Part shown: in pieces, positions 12,781 to 25,320 of the stretch
Layout: the number at the start of each line of letters is the position of its first letter
Position numbering within the stretch: the first letter of the stretch is position 1
From: Eulemur rufifrons
Lineage: Eukaryota > Chordata > Mammalia > Primates > Lemuridae
DNA length: 64,000 bases
Assembly: GCF_041146395.1 (NCBI RefSeq)
Contig: NC_090996.1
Coordinates: 35,798,738-35,862,737 of the forward strand
Direction of reading: 5' to 3'
Notes under the pieces: generated by a model
What the model saw: the letters and a program-made list of their open reading frames with translations, nothing else
Told to the model about the DNA's origin: nothing
Databases searched by the model: none
Made by a program: the position numbers and the translations under genes

Positions 12781-13404
12781 TTTTCTTGTTTTCTGTGTTC
12801 TTGATGCTCTGGTGTTTGGGCCCTTGATCCTGCGGAGACAGCCCCTCCGGGCGAGCCGGTTCCCGAGCGCAGCAGGCGCTGGCCCTGTGTGTGCACCTCG
12901 GCCGCGCAAACACACTGAGCCACCCAGGGCACACGCCCTCGTCACCTCCACATCAGACTCTCACACACTAAGCCAACATGCCTCCTGCCTGAGTCACCCC
13001 AGGGCCGGATTTTGGACAACTAGGGGCCACCCCTGGAGCCTGGAGGCCGCTGAAATTGCTCTGAGTCTCCAATCCTGGGACTGCCCTGCCCCTCCCATTT
13101 CTCCCCACGAGAACCCCGAGGAAGGCTGGGGGCGTCTCTGCCTCTCCTTGACTGACCTGGGTGTTTCCCCGTTTCTAGGACCTGTGAGCTTTCTCCTTCA
13201 CGACAATTTCTGTTTCTGTGTGTCTTACCCGATTTAAAACAAATCCCAGGCCCAGATTTTAGAACAACACGGAAAACTAGAGAACGTCGCTGTAACATGC
13301 TGCAACGAAAGAAGACGTTAAGTAGATGGCAGGGCTGACCGTGGCGGAGGTGGCAGCCTGAGCCGGCACCACACACAGCTTCAGCCACCCCCTGCTCTGT
13401 CGAC

Positions 13405-14090
13405 GATGCAGCGGGCCGGGTTTTGGTTTTTTCTTTTTACAGAAATGGAAAAGCTAATCCTCAAATTCAAACAGAGTTGCAAGTGGCCCCAGATAGTTAA
13501 AACAAGATTGAAAAAGAAGAGCGAAGTTGGAGGACTCATACTTTCTGACTCCAGAATGTTCTGTGAAGCTACAGTGATCAAAACCGTGTGGTGCTGGCAT
13601 CCAGAGACATGGGCCCATTGAATATAACTGAGAATCCAGAAATAAACCCATGTGTCGCTGCCCACTGATTTTTGACAAGGGCGCTAAGACCATTCAATGG
13701 GGAATTGATAGTGTCTTCGGCACTCGGTGCAGGGCAACGGCCGCCGCGCACCAGAGCGGAGGAGGACCCCTCGCCTACAGCAGACGCAAAAGTTGACCCG
13801 AATGGGTCAGCGACCTATACATGAGAGCTCCAGCCACAGAACCTCTGGAAGAAAATACAGGAGTAAATCTTGACCTTGGATTTGGCGATGGATTCTTAGA
13901 TATGACGTCAAAAGCAGAGAAAAAAATTAAAAAATAGATTTATATGACTTCATCATAATTTTTGGCATCAAAGAACATTTTTAAGAAAATGGAAAGACAT
14001 CCTACAGAATGGGAGAAAATATTTGCAAGTTATATATCTGATAAGGGCCTGGCATCCAGAATACGTGACGATCTCTTACAATCCTTTTAA
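13405..14090 (+). mobile_element. L1 ORF2 3' fragment (non-coding)
   Basis: Recognisable ORF2 segments in order: a reverse-transcriptase C-terminal side stretch with CTACAGTGATCAAAACC, then TGATTTTTGACAAGG, then ATGGGAGAAAATATTTGCAA and TCTGATAAGGGCCTGGCATC. Many indels and stops; no intact frame. Confidence 0.8.
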
Positions 14091-14209
14091 ATGAGGGCCG
14101 TTTCCCTGGGGTGTCCCCACACGACCATCGTGCCGGGAGATGACCGTGCCACACTGTTACCATAATTCTCAAATGCCATTCAAAGTCTGTCACCTGCCCC
14201 AGCGAGGTA

Positions 14210-14680
14210 CTTTGAAGCACAGGACCCAGTCGAGGACCACGTGGTGCATTTTAGTCTCTTTCAGTCTGAAATGGGCCCCCGGTCTTGCCTTTTCTGACCT
14301 TTCTGAGATGCTGAAGGTGTCGGGCCATCTTTCTGTACAGCTCCTCAAGCTGGGGCGCCTGATACTTTTCGTGGTTAGATTGAGACGATCTATCTTCAAG
14401 AAGATACCGCAAACATGACTCCGGCTTTTTCCTGTTGCATCTCACCAAGTGCGAGAATTTCAGTTTGTCAGTTACCGGACATCTTGCCATACTTACCACG
14501 CCCCGGGCCGCCTTCCCATGCAGAGTTACACGCAGCGTTTTGTGGGGAGAGTCTTGGAGACTATGCAACTGGCCGATTTCCACCAGAATTCCAATTTATT
14601 CATTCCTTTATTTATAACTATATGGACTCAGAGTCTCCCGTTTTACTCAATGAATTGTAACTTGTTTCTTTTTCTTGCTT
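14210..14680 (+). mobile_element. Ancient L1 3'-end fragment
   Basis: Resembles old L1 3' sequence in order: a TTTTAGTCTCTTTCAGTCTG segment, GGTTAGATTGAGACGAT, GAGAGTCTTGGAGACTATGC, a TTTATTTATAACTATATGG segment and CTCAATGAATTGTAAC. Confidence 0.65.
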
Positions 14681-14869
14681 ATGATTCGACATACAGGTTG
14701 GCCCTGGTTTGGATGCGGGGAGCTGGTTTCTGAGCCTTCCTGGCGTGTCTCCACCCGCTTCTCGGATCTCTCAAGGGACGGCTGGGTCCCCCTGGCGCTC
14801 ACTCCCCTCACTGCAGGCGCTTCCAGGAGGCCCAGGTCCTGGAAACAGTGTTTAGAAACCAAGGTCTAG

Positions 14870-15445
<576 letters not shown>

Positions 15446-15454
15446 GAAAGCCAT

Positions 15455-15680
15455 GGGCCGGGCACGGGGGCTCAGCCTGTCATCCCAGCACTTTGGGAGG
15501 CTGAGGCGGGAGGATTGCTTGAGGGCAGGATTTTGAGACCAGCCTGAGCAACGCAGACCCTGCTGGTGCTCACGGTCTCAGCTGTGTGGGAGGCTGGGGC
15601 GGGAGGACCCTGAGCCCCGGAGTTGGAGGCTGCAGTGAGCTGTGATGAGGCCACTGTGCTCCTGCCTGGGTGACCACCAG
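15455..15680 (+). mobile_element. Older, shortened Alu SINE
   Basis: Starts GGGCCGGGCACGGGGGCTCA, includes CATCCCAGCACTTTGGGAGG and, in the right arm, GGCTGCAGTGAGCTGTGATG. It lacks the poly(A) linker and tail, and is more diverged than the Alu just upstream. Confidence 0.85.
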
Positions 15681-16039
15681 CTCTCGCCGAGCCCCCTGCA
15701 GTCCTGCCCCACAGGGTTTGCTGAGGTGTGCTCCCTCCCTCCTGGGCTGCCTTCTCTGGCAGTGGGAGACTGGCTCCCATCCTTAACTCACCACTCATTT
15801 CACGATGTCCCCGTGGGCAGCCAGTCCCTCCTCTCACTCCGCCCCGCCCTGCTCACCTGACCCCCACTCTGGGGGTTAGGATTAGGGTTAGGGGAATTTT
15901 ACAACTTCCAGCCGTTGCAGTGCGTGTGTGGTAGAATCTCCTAGTTCTGCTCTGCAGCTCCCCAGAGAGATCTGGCCCCAACCCCCAGAGTCCCGGCCCT
16001 TCCTCCCTCCCCCCACTTCCCCGCACGACCCAGGAGGGC

Positions 16040-16230
16040 CTCTGCCCTGCCAGGTGGACAGTCCTGCCTCACGGGCCAGGGGTCTACACCCGTGTCCCTG
16101 CCCATGTGAACTGGATCCGCAGCCACATCCGGCCTCAGGAGGCTCAGGTCCCACCCCGGGCCCCTTCCCTGGCTGGCTTCTTCCTCCTGAATCTCCTCCT
16201 GCACCAGCCTGTAACCCTCCCTCCTGTGAC
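16040..16230 (+). pseudogene. Relic of a tryptase-gamma-like last exon
   Basis: Translation of part of this stretch gives GVYTRVPAHVNWIRSHI followed by a Pro-rich linker and LAGFFLLNLLLHQ. This is the C-terminal end of a membrane-anchored gamma tryptase (compare [17 protein letters not shown] in the TPSG1 copy at 27 kb). Upstream, CTGCCCTGCCAGGTGGACAG corresponds to the start of the same exon, but the segment with Ser195 and the VSWG region is missing. No other exons were found nearby. I interpret it as a truncated copy left by an old duplication. Confidence 0.7.
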
Positions 16231-18337
16231 TCCTGGCCCCGACCCTGAGCCACACGACCCCTCCATCGTCCTCCTCCTGGTGAGCCGCATCCTGGGCCTG
16301 GAAGAAAAGGCTGTTCAGCTCGCCCCAGCTGTCTCCACGTGGGGAAACTGAGGCTAAGAGGTCACCTGCACGAGGGTTGCAAACCGCACCCAGCAGGGCC
16401 TCTCCCAGCCCCCGGAGGTCCCCAGCGCGACCCCGCGGCTCCGACCCGACCGCGTGGGCAGGTGCATGGCCGCGCCCCTCCCCCTCCCCTGTCCCTGCCC
16501 CTCCCCTCCCCCGACCCTCCCCTCCCCCGCAGCGCCCGGGCGCCCTCCGCCGGCCACGCGGGGAACTGCAGCACCGGCGCGCGGCCGGGCAGAGACGGAA
16601 CCGCAGGTGACCCTGTGACCCACGACGGAAATCCAAGATTCCGCCAAGCCCGGAGTAAGTGCACTGGGAGAGTCAAAGGCAATACGCCAAAATACCGTAT
16701 TTCTAAATAGCAGCCATGAATAATTGGAAAATATACTTAAAAGTTGATACCATTTGCTGCAGGATAGGAAAACCAAGCAACCAAGCGTCAGGAATTATCG
16801 GAACGGAAGGGGCGCAAGGTCTCCAGCCAGAAGGTGCGAACAGCCGGCGGGCGGGGAGAGACGCCGCTTCCGCTTCCGCTTCCGCTTCCGGTCTGGGCTG
16901 TTGAGAGACGGTTCTCCCGGGGCTGCAGCCAGGGCGTGACGGACGCCCCAGGGGCCTGCTCCACGCCGCCGAGGGGACAGCTGACTCCAAAGTCAGTGGC
17001 AGAGTGTGAAGGACCCAGGACAGCCGAGACCATCCAGGAAAAGGGGACCGGATGCGGCGTCTCCCTCCCCCTGACTTTGAGACTTACGGAGCTGTCCTGA
17101 TCGCCACGTGGCGCTGGGGGTGGGGGGGGACGTTCCCACCCATAAAAGGAGCCGAGACAGGCTCACAGCAGGGTCACCGCTGCACGAGGGCGTCACCGGC
17201 ACTGAAGGGGTCGGGCAGGGAGCTGTTCGCCAGCTGTAGCAGTGTCACACAGTCACGCCAGGTGTCCCCACGGGAATCTGCCTGCATGTGGGGGGGATGG
17301 GATTGTCTATAAACTGAAAACTGCTCTACAAAACAGTCTATTAATCTTAAAAATCACACAGTTCCACATGCGACTTGGCCTTACAACAATACGCTTTGAC
17401 TTCCCCTCCCGTCCGTTGCTACTGTAGCGCCCGTTTTGCTTCCCCGCCGTCTATACACAACGCGGTGCTAGTCCTGTTTCGTTGTGGTCGTTTTAAATCG
17501 TCGATTCTCTTTTACGTATCATTTGAAAGAGAAAAATGTCTTTCCTGTTCCTGGCTGTGCGTTTGCTCCGTTTGCGGGGCGGGCTTCCCTTCAGTCCAGA
17601 CCTAGATTTTCATCTCTTACGGTTTTTGCTTCCCGCAGAACTTCCTTTGCGTTTCCTGCGGTGCAGCTCCGCCAGCAGTACGTTCGCTCCTGTTTGCTTG
17701 GCTGAGAGAGTCTTTGCTTTCCTTCAGTTTTTGAAAGACGTTTTTCCTGGGTAAATAATTCCATGTTGACAGCCTTTTTAAAAAACACGTTAGTGGTGGC
17801 TGGCCATTGTCCCCGGCTTGCTGGTGTCTGACGAGAAGTCTCCTGTCGCCCCTCTTTGCTTCCAAACACCGTGTCTCCCCGTCCTCCAGTGGCTTCCGGC
17901 ACGTCCTGCTGCGCCCTGGCGTGTTTTACGTAGGTTTATTCTGTCGGGGCTTTGCTGAGATTATTAGACCTGTCCGTTTATAGATTTGGCTGTTGGTTCC
18001 TCAAATATCACGTTTACTTATTCCTTCTCCTCTCCCTCCTGGGACCCCGGTCACATGGTGTGAGCCTCTCTGGAGGTTCCAGACGTCAGGGGTTCCTGGT
18101 TTTTCCTACCCTTGCCCCCGTGCTTCGTTTGGGGTGGTTTCCGTGACTGTCCGCCAGCAGCGCGTTCTGTTCCTTGCATCCCTTAATCTCTTGATAGCCC
18201 ACCCAATAGCCATTTTCAACTTAGATACTTTATTGTTTATCTCTCGGTCTTCCATTTGAGAGAGATTAAGGGCCCTCTGGGAGAAAGGAACCGCTTCGGC
18301 TTGGGCTGTGGCGGGGCCAAGCAGGGGGTCTGAGCCC
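16231..18337. other. Spacer of inverted repeat with L1-like debris
   Basis: 16300–16640 is CpG-rich without a recognised gene. 17600–18250 resembles decayed L1 3' sequence (a TTTTTGAAAGACG...CCTGGGTA piece, TTGACAGCC and GTGTCTGACGAGAAGTCTCC). Four copies of CTTCCG lie at about 16866–16890. Confidence 0.45.
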
Positions 18338-19465
18338 GTCTCAGGAAGCTCTGAACACCGGGACCCCCAGCGACTGCCCGGCTTGTTGTGCGTTTTGGTG
18401 ACGAACGGGATTGAATCCGTTCCTGAGCACACGGTCACCGGCATTTCTTCAGCGAATTGCGGGTTTTGCTGGCGGATGACGAGAGTTAGGATGTTGCATC
18501 TACAGCCTGAGGACACCTGCCCTGAGAGGAGCTCTGGGCAGGACCCTGTGGGTCCCTGACCCGGCCTGGCCCTGGGCCCTGCAGGGGACGGGGCGGAGGG
18601 GTCCTCAGGGCCGGTCCGGATTGGTCCAGCGTTAGCCAATCATAGCTAGGGCATCCTCTGCTGATTGGACCGCCTGCCAGGCCTGAGCCAATGGGAACAC
18701 TTCTTGGAGGACCTGGTCCCGGAGCCCCTGACTGGGTGGGGCCTGCAGGGGAGGACCCCCTGGACTCCCCGGGCCCTGGCGCCCTTGTCCCTATGTCCCT
18801 GTCCCATCCCCTCACCACCTGGGCTCCTGAGGGTCCCACCTTGTTCCCAGAACCAGGACGGGGCACTTGGAGGCCTCCTGGGAGTTTGTTGGGAGAACGA
18901 TGGGGACCAGGGTCGCTGACCAAGAGGGGTCTGAACAGCCCCTGCCCCGCCCCCGGGGGCTGCTGCCCGGGAGGAGTCCCCATAATGTGCCCTGGCTGTG
19001 CAGGAGAGCCAGCGCGTCCCCAGGCAGGGTGGGGGTGGGCCAGGCCCCCCCTTGGGCACTGTGTGGGGTGCCCAGGGGGACCCCAGGAGTTCAGAGGGTG
19101 AGGAGACGGCCCAGCAAGAGTCAGGAGGCGGCAGAGTCTGCCCTGGACGGGGGACGGGGCCCAGGGGTGGTGGGACCAGGGGCGTCCAACGGGGGCAGGC
19201 GCTGGCCTCTTGCGCTGTGGCCGCCTCAGTCCTCTGCTCCTCCCTCTGCTGGTGCAGCCCAGATCCCCAGATAACAAGGGGGCCGCACAGATGGCAGCAG
19301 AGATGGTGGCCACTGGAGTCCTCCGAGCAGCTGGGTCTGATGTGGGCTGTGGGGACAGCAGGGTCCCTTCCTGGCCGAGCAGACTTGGGCCCTGGGTCTG
19401 AGTCACCCACTTCCTCCACGTGTGCCCTGGAGGGGGGAGCCCCCGACCCCATCTGGGTCTGGAAG

Positions 19466-19519
19466 GATAAAAGGGGAGGGGAGAGCCCACTGGGTAGAGA
19501 GGAACAGGAACAGGCCAGG
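19466..19519 (+). promoter_or_regulatory. TATA box and 5' UTR exon of the right tryptase gene
   Basis: GATAAAAG at 19466–19473 is followed about 25–30 bases later by a short leader ending CAGGCCAGG at 19519 with a GTGAGG donor. The next exon begins with the start codon at 19644. Confidence 0.78.
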
Positions 19520-19643
19520 GTGAGGACCCCACCCTCCATACCCCCGAGAGCCCTGATCCCCGTGGACCCCGGCTCCCTCCTGTACCCTACACCCTGCAGA
19601 CCCCGGCCCAGCCCCGCTGATGCCCCCTCCCTGCCCCTTCCAG

Positions 19644-20907
19644 ATGCTGAGCCTGCTGGTGTTGGCGCTGCCCGTCCTGGGGAGCCTGGTCCACACAGCC
19701 CCGGGTGAGTCCTGACCACGTCCCGCCCTCTCCCTGGCCCTCACCCCACACCCCACAGGCCAAGACACCGGTGGGTCCAGAGGGGGCCAGGGTGCCTGAC
19801 ACAGGCTGACCTTGTCCCCTCCCCAGCCCCAGGCCAGGCCCTGGAGCAAGCAGGGATCGTGGGGGGCCATGAGGCACATTGGAGGAGGTGGCTCTGGCAG
19901 GTGAGCCTGAGATCCCCAGGCCAGTACTGGCAGCACTTCTGCGGGGGCTCCCTCATCCACCCCCAGTGGGTGCTGACGGCGGCGCACTGCGTGGGACCGT
20001 GAGTCTCCTCGGGGCCTGGCGGGTGGGGACGGCCCGGGGTCCACCCGACTCCCGGGTGCTCCTGGGGCTGCTCAGGCCCCCTGAGGAGGGGTCTCCTCCC
20101 CCAGGGAATACAGGAACCTGTCAGACATCATGGTGCAGCTGCACGAACAGCACCTCTATTACCGCGACAGACTGCTGCCCGTCAGCAGGATCATCCCCCA
20201 CCCCAACTACTACACCGCCCAGGACGGGGCGGACATCGCCCTGCTGGAGCTGGAGGTCCCCGTGAACATCTCCAACCAGGTCCACACGGTCACCCTGCCG
20301 CAGGCCTTGGAGACCTTCCCCCCAGGGTCTCGGTGTTGGGTGACAGGCTGGGGTGATGTGGAATATGGTGGTACGTGTCAGGGACGGCTGGATGCTGGGT
20401 GAAGTGGGGCAGGGGCCTCCCTCTGGGGGACAGGGGCCCGCCAGGCCGGCCTGGGCGTGGGAGTCTGTCACCCTGTCCTGAAGCTGCACCTTCTCCCACC
20501 CGCAGTGCACCTGCCGCCACCGTTTCCTCTGAAGCAGGTGAGGGTCCCCATAGTGGAAAACCACATTTGTGACGCCCAGTACCACACTGGCCTCTCCACG
20601 GCGCACAACATTCGCATTGTCCAGGATGACATGATTTGTGCTGGGAATAGCCACAAGGACGCCTGCCAGGTGGGCTCCACGAGTCCCCCACACCCCACCC
20701 TCCTGGGCCTGGCCAGCGAGCACTGACCCTTACCCTCCGCAGGGCGACTCCGGAGGGCCCCTGGCCTGCAGGGTGAACGGCACCTGGGTGCAGGCGGGCG
20801 TGGTCAGCTGGGGCTATGGCTGCGCTCAGCCCAACCGGCCTGGCATTTACACCCGTGTCACCCACTACTTGGACTGGATCCATCGCTACGTCCCCAGGGA
20901 GCCCTGA
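19644..20907 (+). CDS. TPSB2: Mast-cell beta-type tryptase, complete
   Basis: Secreted trypsin-like serine protease stored with heparin in mast-cell granules, where the family forms ring-like tetramers. Exons are 19644–19704, 19827–19998, 20105–20370, 20506–20669 and 20743–20907, giving 275 codons, the usual tryptase length. Signal peptide [14 protein letters not shown]; propeptide [12 protein letters not shown]; mature start [12 protein letters not shown]. His57 is in LTAAHC, Asp102 in [11 protein letters not shown] and Ser195 in GDSGGP. DACQ before GDSGG gives Asp189, and SWGYG...PGIYTRV gives Gly216 and Gly226, so Arg/Lys P1 specificity is expected. It ends [12 protein letters not shown], close to the beta-tryptase C-terminus. 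Two N-glycosylation sequons are visible (NIS and NGT). The position beside TPSG1 and the divergent orientation match human TPSB2. Exons 1–3 are near-identical to the left gene. Confidence 0.93.
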
Positions 20908-21175
20908 GCCAGGTCTTCAGGGCTGCCACCCAGGTCACTGGAGAAGCCAGCACCCTCCTGTCTCCAACACTGCTGCTTCCTACCCAGGTGGGGACCACCC
21001 CCAGCACAGCTTCCCCGTCCTCTGGTCCTGAGCCCTGTCACCTGTCCGGAGCCTCCTCCCCTGTCCCACCCGAGCCCCTCCCCCATGCTAACCTCCCTCC
21101 CCCATCCGGAGCCCCTTCCCCTCTGCCCCCCCCCCCCCCCCGCCCACACACTAATTGTCCCGCACATTGTGTCTC

Positions 21176-21181
21176 ATTAAA
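21176..21181 (+). promoter_or_regulatory. Poly(A) signal of the right tryptase gene
   Basis: ATTAAA about 270 bases after the stop codon, preceded by a C-rich homopolymer. Confidence 0.8.
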
Positions 21182-21950
21182 GTGCATGAGAAGCAGGCAC
21201 GGCTGTCACTGTGTTGCTGGTGTGGGTGTTGCTGGGAAGGGGCTCCAGGGCACGGCCGGGTGCAGCTGCCGGAGCCGCAGGGTCCCCGGTCCCCAAACCC
21301 CAGTGTGTCACTGTGGGACAGGGCCTCCTGGAACCCAGGGCCAACCCCTCCCTCACAGGCATCCTGCACTCGGTTTGGGTAGAGCAGCAGGGAGGGACCA
21401 CGAACACTTGGTTACAGGACACCAGGCACCCTGTGCCCGGGCCAGAGACAGCAGGGCCACCGCGCCCCGCAGTCCCCCACCTTCCCCGTGGGCTCTGGGC
21501 TTGTCCTGCACCCCCACCTGCGCCATAGCTTTGTTTCTCCTGAGTTTGTCATTGGTGTGACTGCTCTGATTGTCACACCCTGGGACCTGCTGTTTGCGCT
21601 CAACACCAATGGCCTTTCGTTAGAAATTCACACGGATTCCGTGCCCTTGCTGGCGTAAACAGCGCTGGGGCTGCCGGCTGTCTTCCTGGAGCCGCTTCTC
21701 TAAGACCTGCTTTAGGGCAGAGTCCCAGCGGACACCATGGCAACGCCACGCTGTTTCTAGAAAGAGGGTTCCCAGCGATCTGCCCGGTCCCCGGCCACAG
21801 TGCCGACTTCAGCCCTGGCCAGCACTGGGCGCGTGCTTGTGCGGTGACGCGCAACGCGGGGCACAGATGACAGGTGCACGTGCCACACGCGACACCGTGT
21901 GATGCACGTGTCCTCTGCTGCCTTGTGAGAAAAGCAAAACACGTTAACAT

Positions 21951-22469
21951 AGTCCAAGTTGGAAACTCCCGCACCCAGCAGGGTCCCTGCGTGGTCTGCG
22001 TCGTTTCAGCCCCGGGAGCCGCAGTCTTTCCCGTGTCTGTGAATTTCCTCTGCTGTTCCTTTGTCCACAGCCTTTGGGGTTTTAAGTTTCTTTTCATCGT
22101 TTTGCGATTTCTAACTAAATCGATCCGTTGCCAGTTTGTCTCTAGCAGTTGCTGGAAACTGGCTGCCTCGTGCAGCTGGGTGTTGGCGTTCGCAGGCGGA
22201 GACGTCAGTTGCTGGGGTCACTGCCCAGCACACTCTACCCTGAGTCCCCCGCACAGCCAGACTCTCCCCAGCGTCCCACTCCCCGACTGGACCTGCAGAC
22301 CCAAGACCTATGCCCAGTGGGCTATGGGAGACCCCGCCAGGGCCAGGCGCCCGAGCCTCAGCTTACCCTCCTGTCGCCGTGTTGCAGGGTGGCTGGGATG
22401 GGGCAGGCTGGCGGTGAGCTCCTTTCTGCATAGGGGGTGGTCAGGTGCTCTGCAGGGAGCCGTGCCGTG
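21951..22469. other. Short spacer between inverted repeat and direct duplication
   Basis: No gene or recognisable repeat is evident. The bases just past the repeat edge do not match the left side. Confidence 0.4.
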
Positions 22470-23270
22470 GGGGGATCCCAGTGCTGGAGGCGCACGGAGC
22501 TGGGACAAGTGAGGGCCCGGAAGTCCCCTCCTGTGGGCCCCCAGGGATGGCCTGGAGCTCAGGACTCAGGGCACCTGATACTATGAAGATCCTGCCCTCT
22601 GTCCCCTGCAGTGGGTGACACCAGGCTCCTGGGCCCTGGTAGGGGTGACCTGGGCGGGGACTGCTGGCTCAGACCCTGCTCCCCCTGTGCAGGGCTGATC
22701 AGGCAGTCCCACCCCCACCCCCGCCAGCTGCACCCGCCCAGGTGTGCAGCCGTCCTGCGGGAGGAAGGGGCCCTGCCACGGCGGGTGGGCCGATGTCCTC
22801 ATTGGTCACCAGGTCAACATCTAGCTGGAGTTCTGAGCCTGGGCTACCGACCAGCCAGGTGCTGGCCTGCAGGAGGCCAAGTGTGGGCCCCACGAGGCCA
22901 CATCCTGGTGGGTGATCAGGCAACTCCCCTCGTGCCTCAGTTTCCCCACATTTAAGAGGGGGAGTCTCTGACCTCGAGGGTCTCAGGGGAACCCTCCAAC
23001 CCTGACCTGTGACTTGGAGCTGGGCAGGGCAGGAAAGGCCCAGCTGCTCGGGGCCCCTAATCAGCTGGGTGATCAGGCCCCGGCCGCATAGAGGACGGTT
23101 GGGAAGGGCCTGCCCGCTGGCAGCTGTGTGACCGTGCCCATCTGATCATAGTGGGGCCCTCGGGACCCACCACCGGATGTGGGGACAGGGACATCTCGGA
23201 GGCAGGTTGTCACGGGGGCTGAGCTGTCTCCACAGGGCTGTCTGGGCCTTGGCCTGGGAACCCAGAGACT
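22470..23270 (+). repeat. Right copy of a direct ~0.8 kb duplication
   Basis: Same orientation as 10830–11620 and highly similar across most of its length. It lies upstream of TPSG1, whereas the other copy lies in the spacer between the divergent tryptase genes. Confidence 0.9.
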
Positions 23271-24540
23271 GGGCTGGTAGAGGTTGAAGGAGAGGGGGCC
23301 AGCGTGTCCCTCAGGAACCAGGGAGGGCTTCCTGGAGGGGGTGGCACTCATCCCCGCCTTACCCTGGGGAGGAGAAAATGCTGGATTTGCAGCCAGAACA
23401 CTGGGATTCTGTCCTGTCCATGCTGTGGTCTCAGCAGGAGCCCCTGGGTGGGCTCAATGGCCGGGCTTCAGTGTCCACATGGGGACAGAGGTGACAATAC
23501 TTCCCTGTGGGTGTGCAGCAGAAACAGGCGGGGCCTGGGCCTGCCCATGGTGCCCTGTCCTCCTCCTGGTCCTACCTTCCCGCCCTGACAGCAGGTGTGC
23601 GGTCATCCCCGTCGCAGCCCACGCCCGCAGGTCCGAGGCTCAGGGAGACCCTCCTCGTCTGCTGTGCTTGGGCTGACACCATGGCCCTGCGACCCTGTGG
23701 CCTCCTGCTGCTCCTGGCGGTGCTGGGTGGGTGAGCGGCCGGGCGTGGGGGCGCGCGTTGGGGGAGCGTCTGCTCTGGCCGGGGCTGGGCCTCCTCCTGG
23801 AGCCGAGGTGTTTACGCATTTCCGGCATCTCCCATCAACCCTGGGCTGGGAGCCTCCCGGCCTGGGTCCAGGGAGCTTGGGCGCCGGCGGGAGCTGGGGT
23901 GAAGCTGGCGCTGGACAGAGAGAGGGACGCGTGTCCGGGCCCCACGTCGCGGGGCCTGTGTTTTCTCTGCACAGCCTGCGCCAGGGTGCTGGGTGGCCGG
24001 CCATCGGTGCCTGGGGGAGACGCCGGTGCGGGTGGGGGTGGAGGTGGGGCAGCCCCAGCCCCTGGATCCCAGGTGAGGGGGGAGGAGGCCCGAGGCAGTG
24101 CTCAGCGCTGTTGCTGGTCCCACCTGCTTAGGACAGGGGATCCACCCAGGGTCACCCTGAGGCCTGGTGGGTGTGGACACCCCTCCCCCAGGCAGCCTCC
24201 CACCCCCTCATCCTGGGCCTGCCCTGTCTCCTTCCCGCAGGCGTCTCCTGCGGAGCTCCCCAGCCAGGTGTGGGGAGCGGCAGGGGAGGCCTGGCAGGAG
24301 GCCCCAGAGGTGACACTGCGTCCTCCCCAGGGGTCACATCACAGGGTCCAGGGAGGCCACACAGCTCCTCATGGTAGTTCCCACTCAGGCCCCACAGCCT
24401 AGGGGCTGTGGCCAGGGCCCTCCTGGCTGTGCTGTCCCCACAGTCCTGTCTTGTACGGAGACACTTTGAGACCCTGCAAACCACCTGTTTTGCCCCAAAC
24501 CTCCCCCTGCAGTCTCACCACCCACGGAGGATCAACCGGT

Positions 24541-25010
24541 CCCGTCTCGGCCTCTGGGGCCACGCCTCCCCACGTGTTAGCCCCCCCTCCCGTCACGGCC
24601 TCTGGGGCCACGCCTCCCCACGTGTCAGCCTCGTCACGGCCTCTGGGGCCACGCCTCCCCACGTGTCAGTCCCCGTGACGGCCTCTGGGGCCACGCCTCC
24701 CCACGTGTCAGCCTCGTCACGGCCTCTGGGGCCACGCCTCCCCACGTGTCAGCCCGTCACGGCCTCTGGGGCCACACCTCCCCACGTGTCAGTCCCCGTG
24801 ACGGCCTCTGGGGCCACGCCTCCCCACGTGTCAGTCCCCGTGACGGCCTCTGGGGCCACGCCTCCCCACGTGTCAGTCCCCGTGACGGCCTCTGGGGCCA
24901 CGCCTCCCCACATGTCAGTCCCCGTGACGGCCTCTGGGGCCACGCCTCCCCACGTGTCAGTCCCCGTGACGGCCTCTGGGGCCACGCCTCCTCACGTGCC
25001 AGCTCCGCCC
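24541..25010 (+). repeat. Minisatellite with CACGTG in TPSG1 intron 2
   Basis: Eleven copies of a ~40–43 base unit built on CGGCCTCTGGGGCCACGCC followed by TCCCCACGTGTCAG. Ten copies keep CACGTG (a canonical E-box); one has CACATG. Unit ends vary (CCTCGTCA, CCCGTCA or TCCCCGTGA). Confidence 0.95.
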
Positions 25011-25134
25011 CGTCCTCTCTACTGCGCCTGCCCGCACGGGCCTGGCGCCGGCTACGCTGTTACCCGCAGGATCCCGAAGCTCTAGTTACCCCACATTTGG
25101 CACCTGGCACCCTTCAAGCTGGATCCTGTGTCTT

Positions 25135-25320
25135 AATTGTTAATTTGTTGAGGTGAAATGAACACACGATAGAATTATCCACTGTGATGGGTCCCACGGG
25201 TGGCGTGTGGCACAGCCACAGTGCCGTGTGCCACCACTCATCTAGTTCCAAACGTGCCCGTCGCCTGACAGCGCACCCTGTGCCCACGAGGCAGCTGCTC
25301 CCCGCACCGCCCGGCTTCCT
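25135..25320 (+). mobile_element. L1 3' fragment in TPSG1 intron 2
   Basis: Resembles the old L1 3' segment TTGTTGAGGTGAAATGAAC...ATAGAATTATCCACT followed by CCACCACTCATCTAGTTCCA. Confidence 0.6.

Larger units (their letters stand above)
18338..21950. repeat. Right arm of large inverted repeat carrying a tryptase gene
   Basis: Reverse complement of 4643–9040, 3.6 kb long. The promoter side (18338–19643) and the 3' flank (20908–21950) are nearly identical to the left arm. It is shorter than the left arm mainly because the third coding intron is 135 instead of 931 bases. Confidence 0.93.

Noticed and set aside
15868..15895. TTAGGATTAGGGTTAGGGG, telomere-like
   Set aside because: Only two to three units; too short to indicate a telomere or fusion site.
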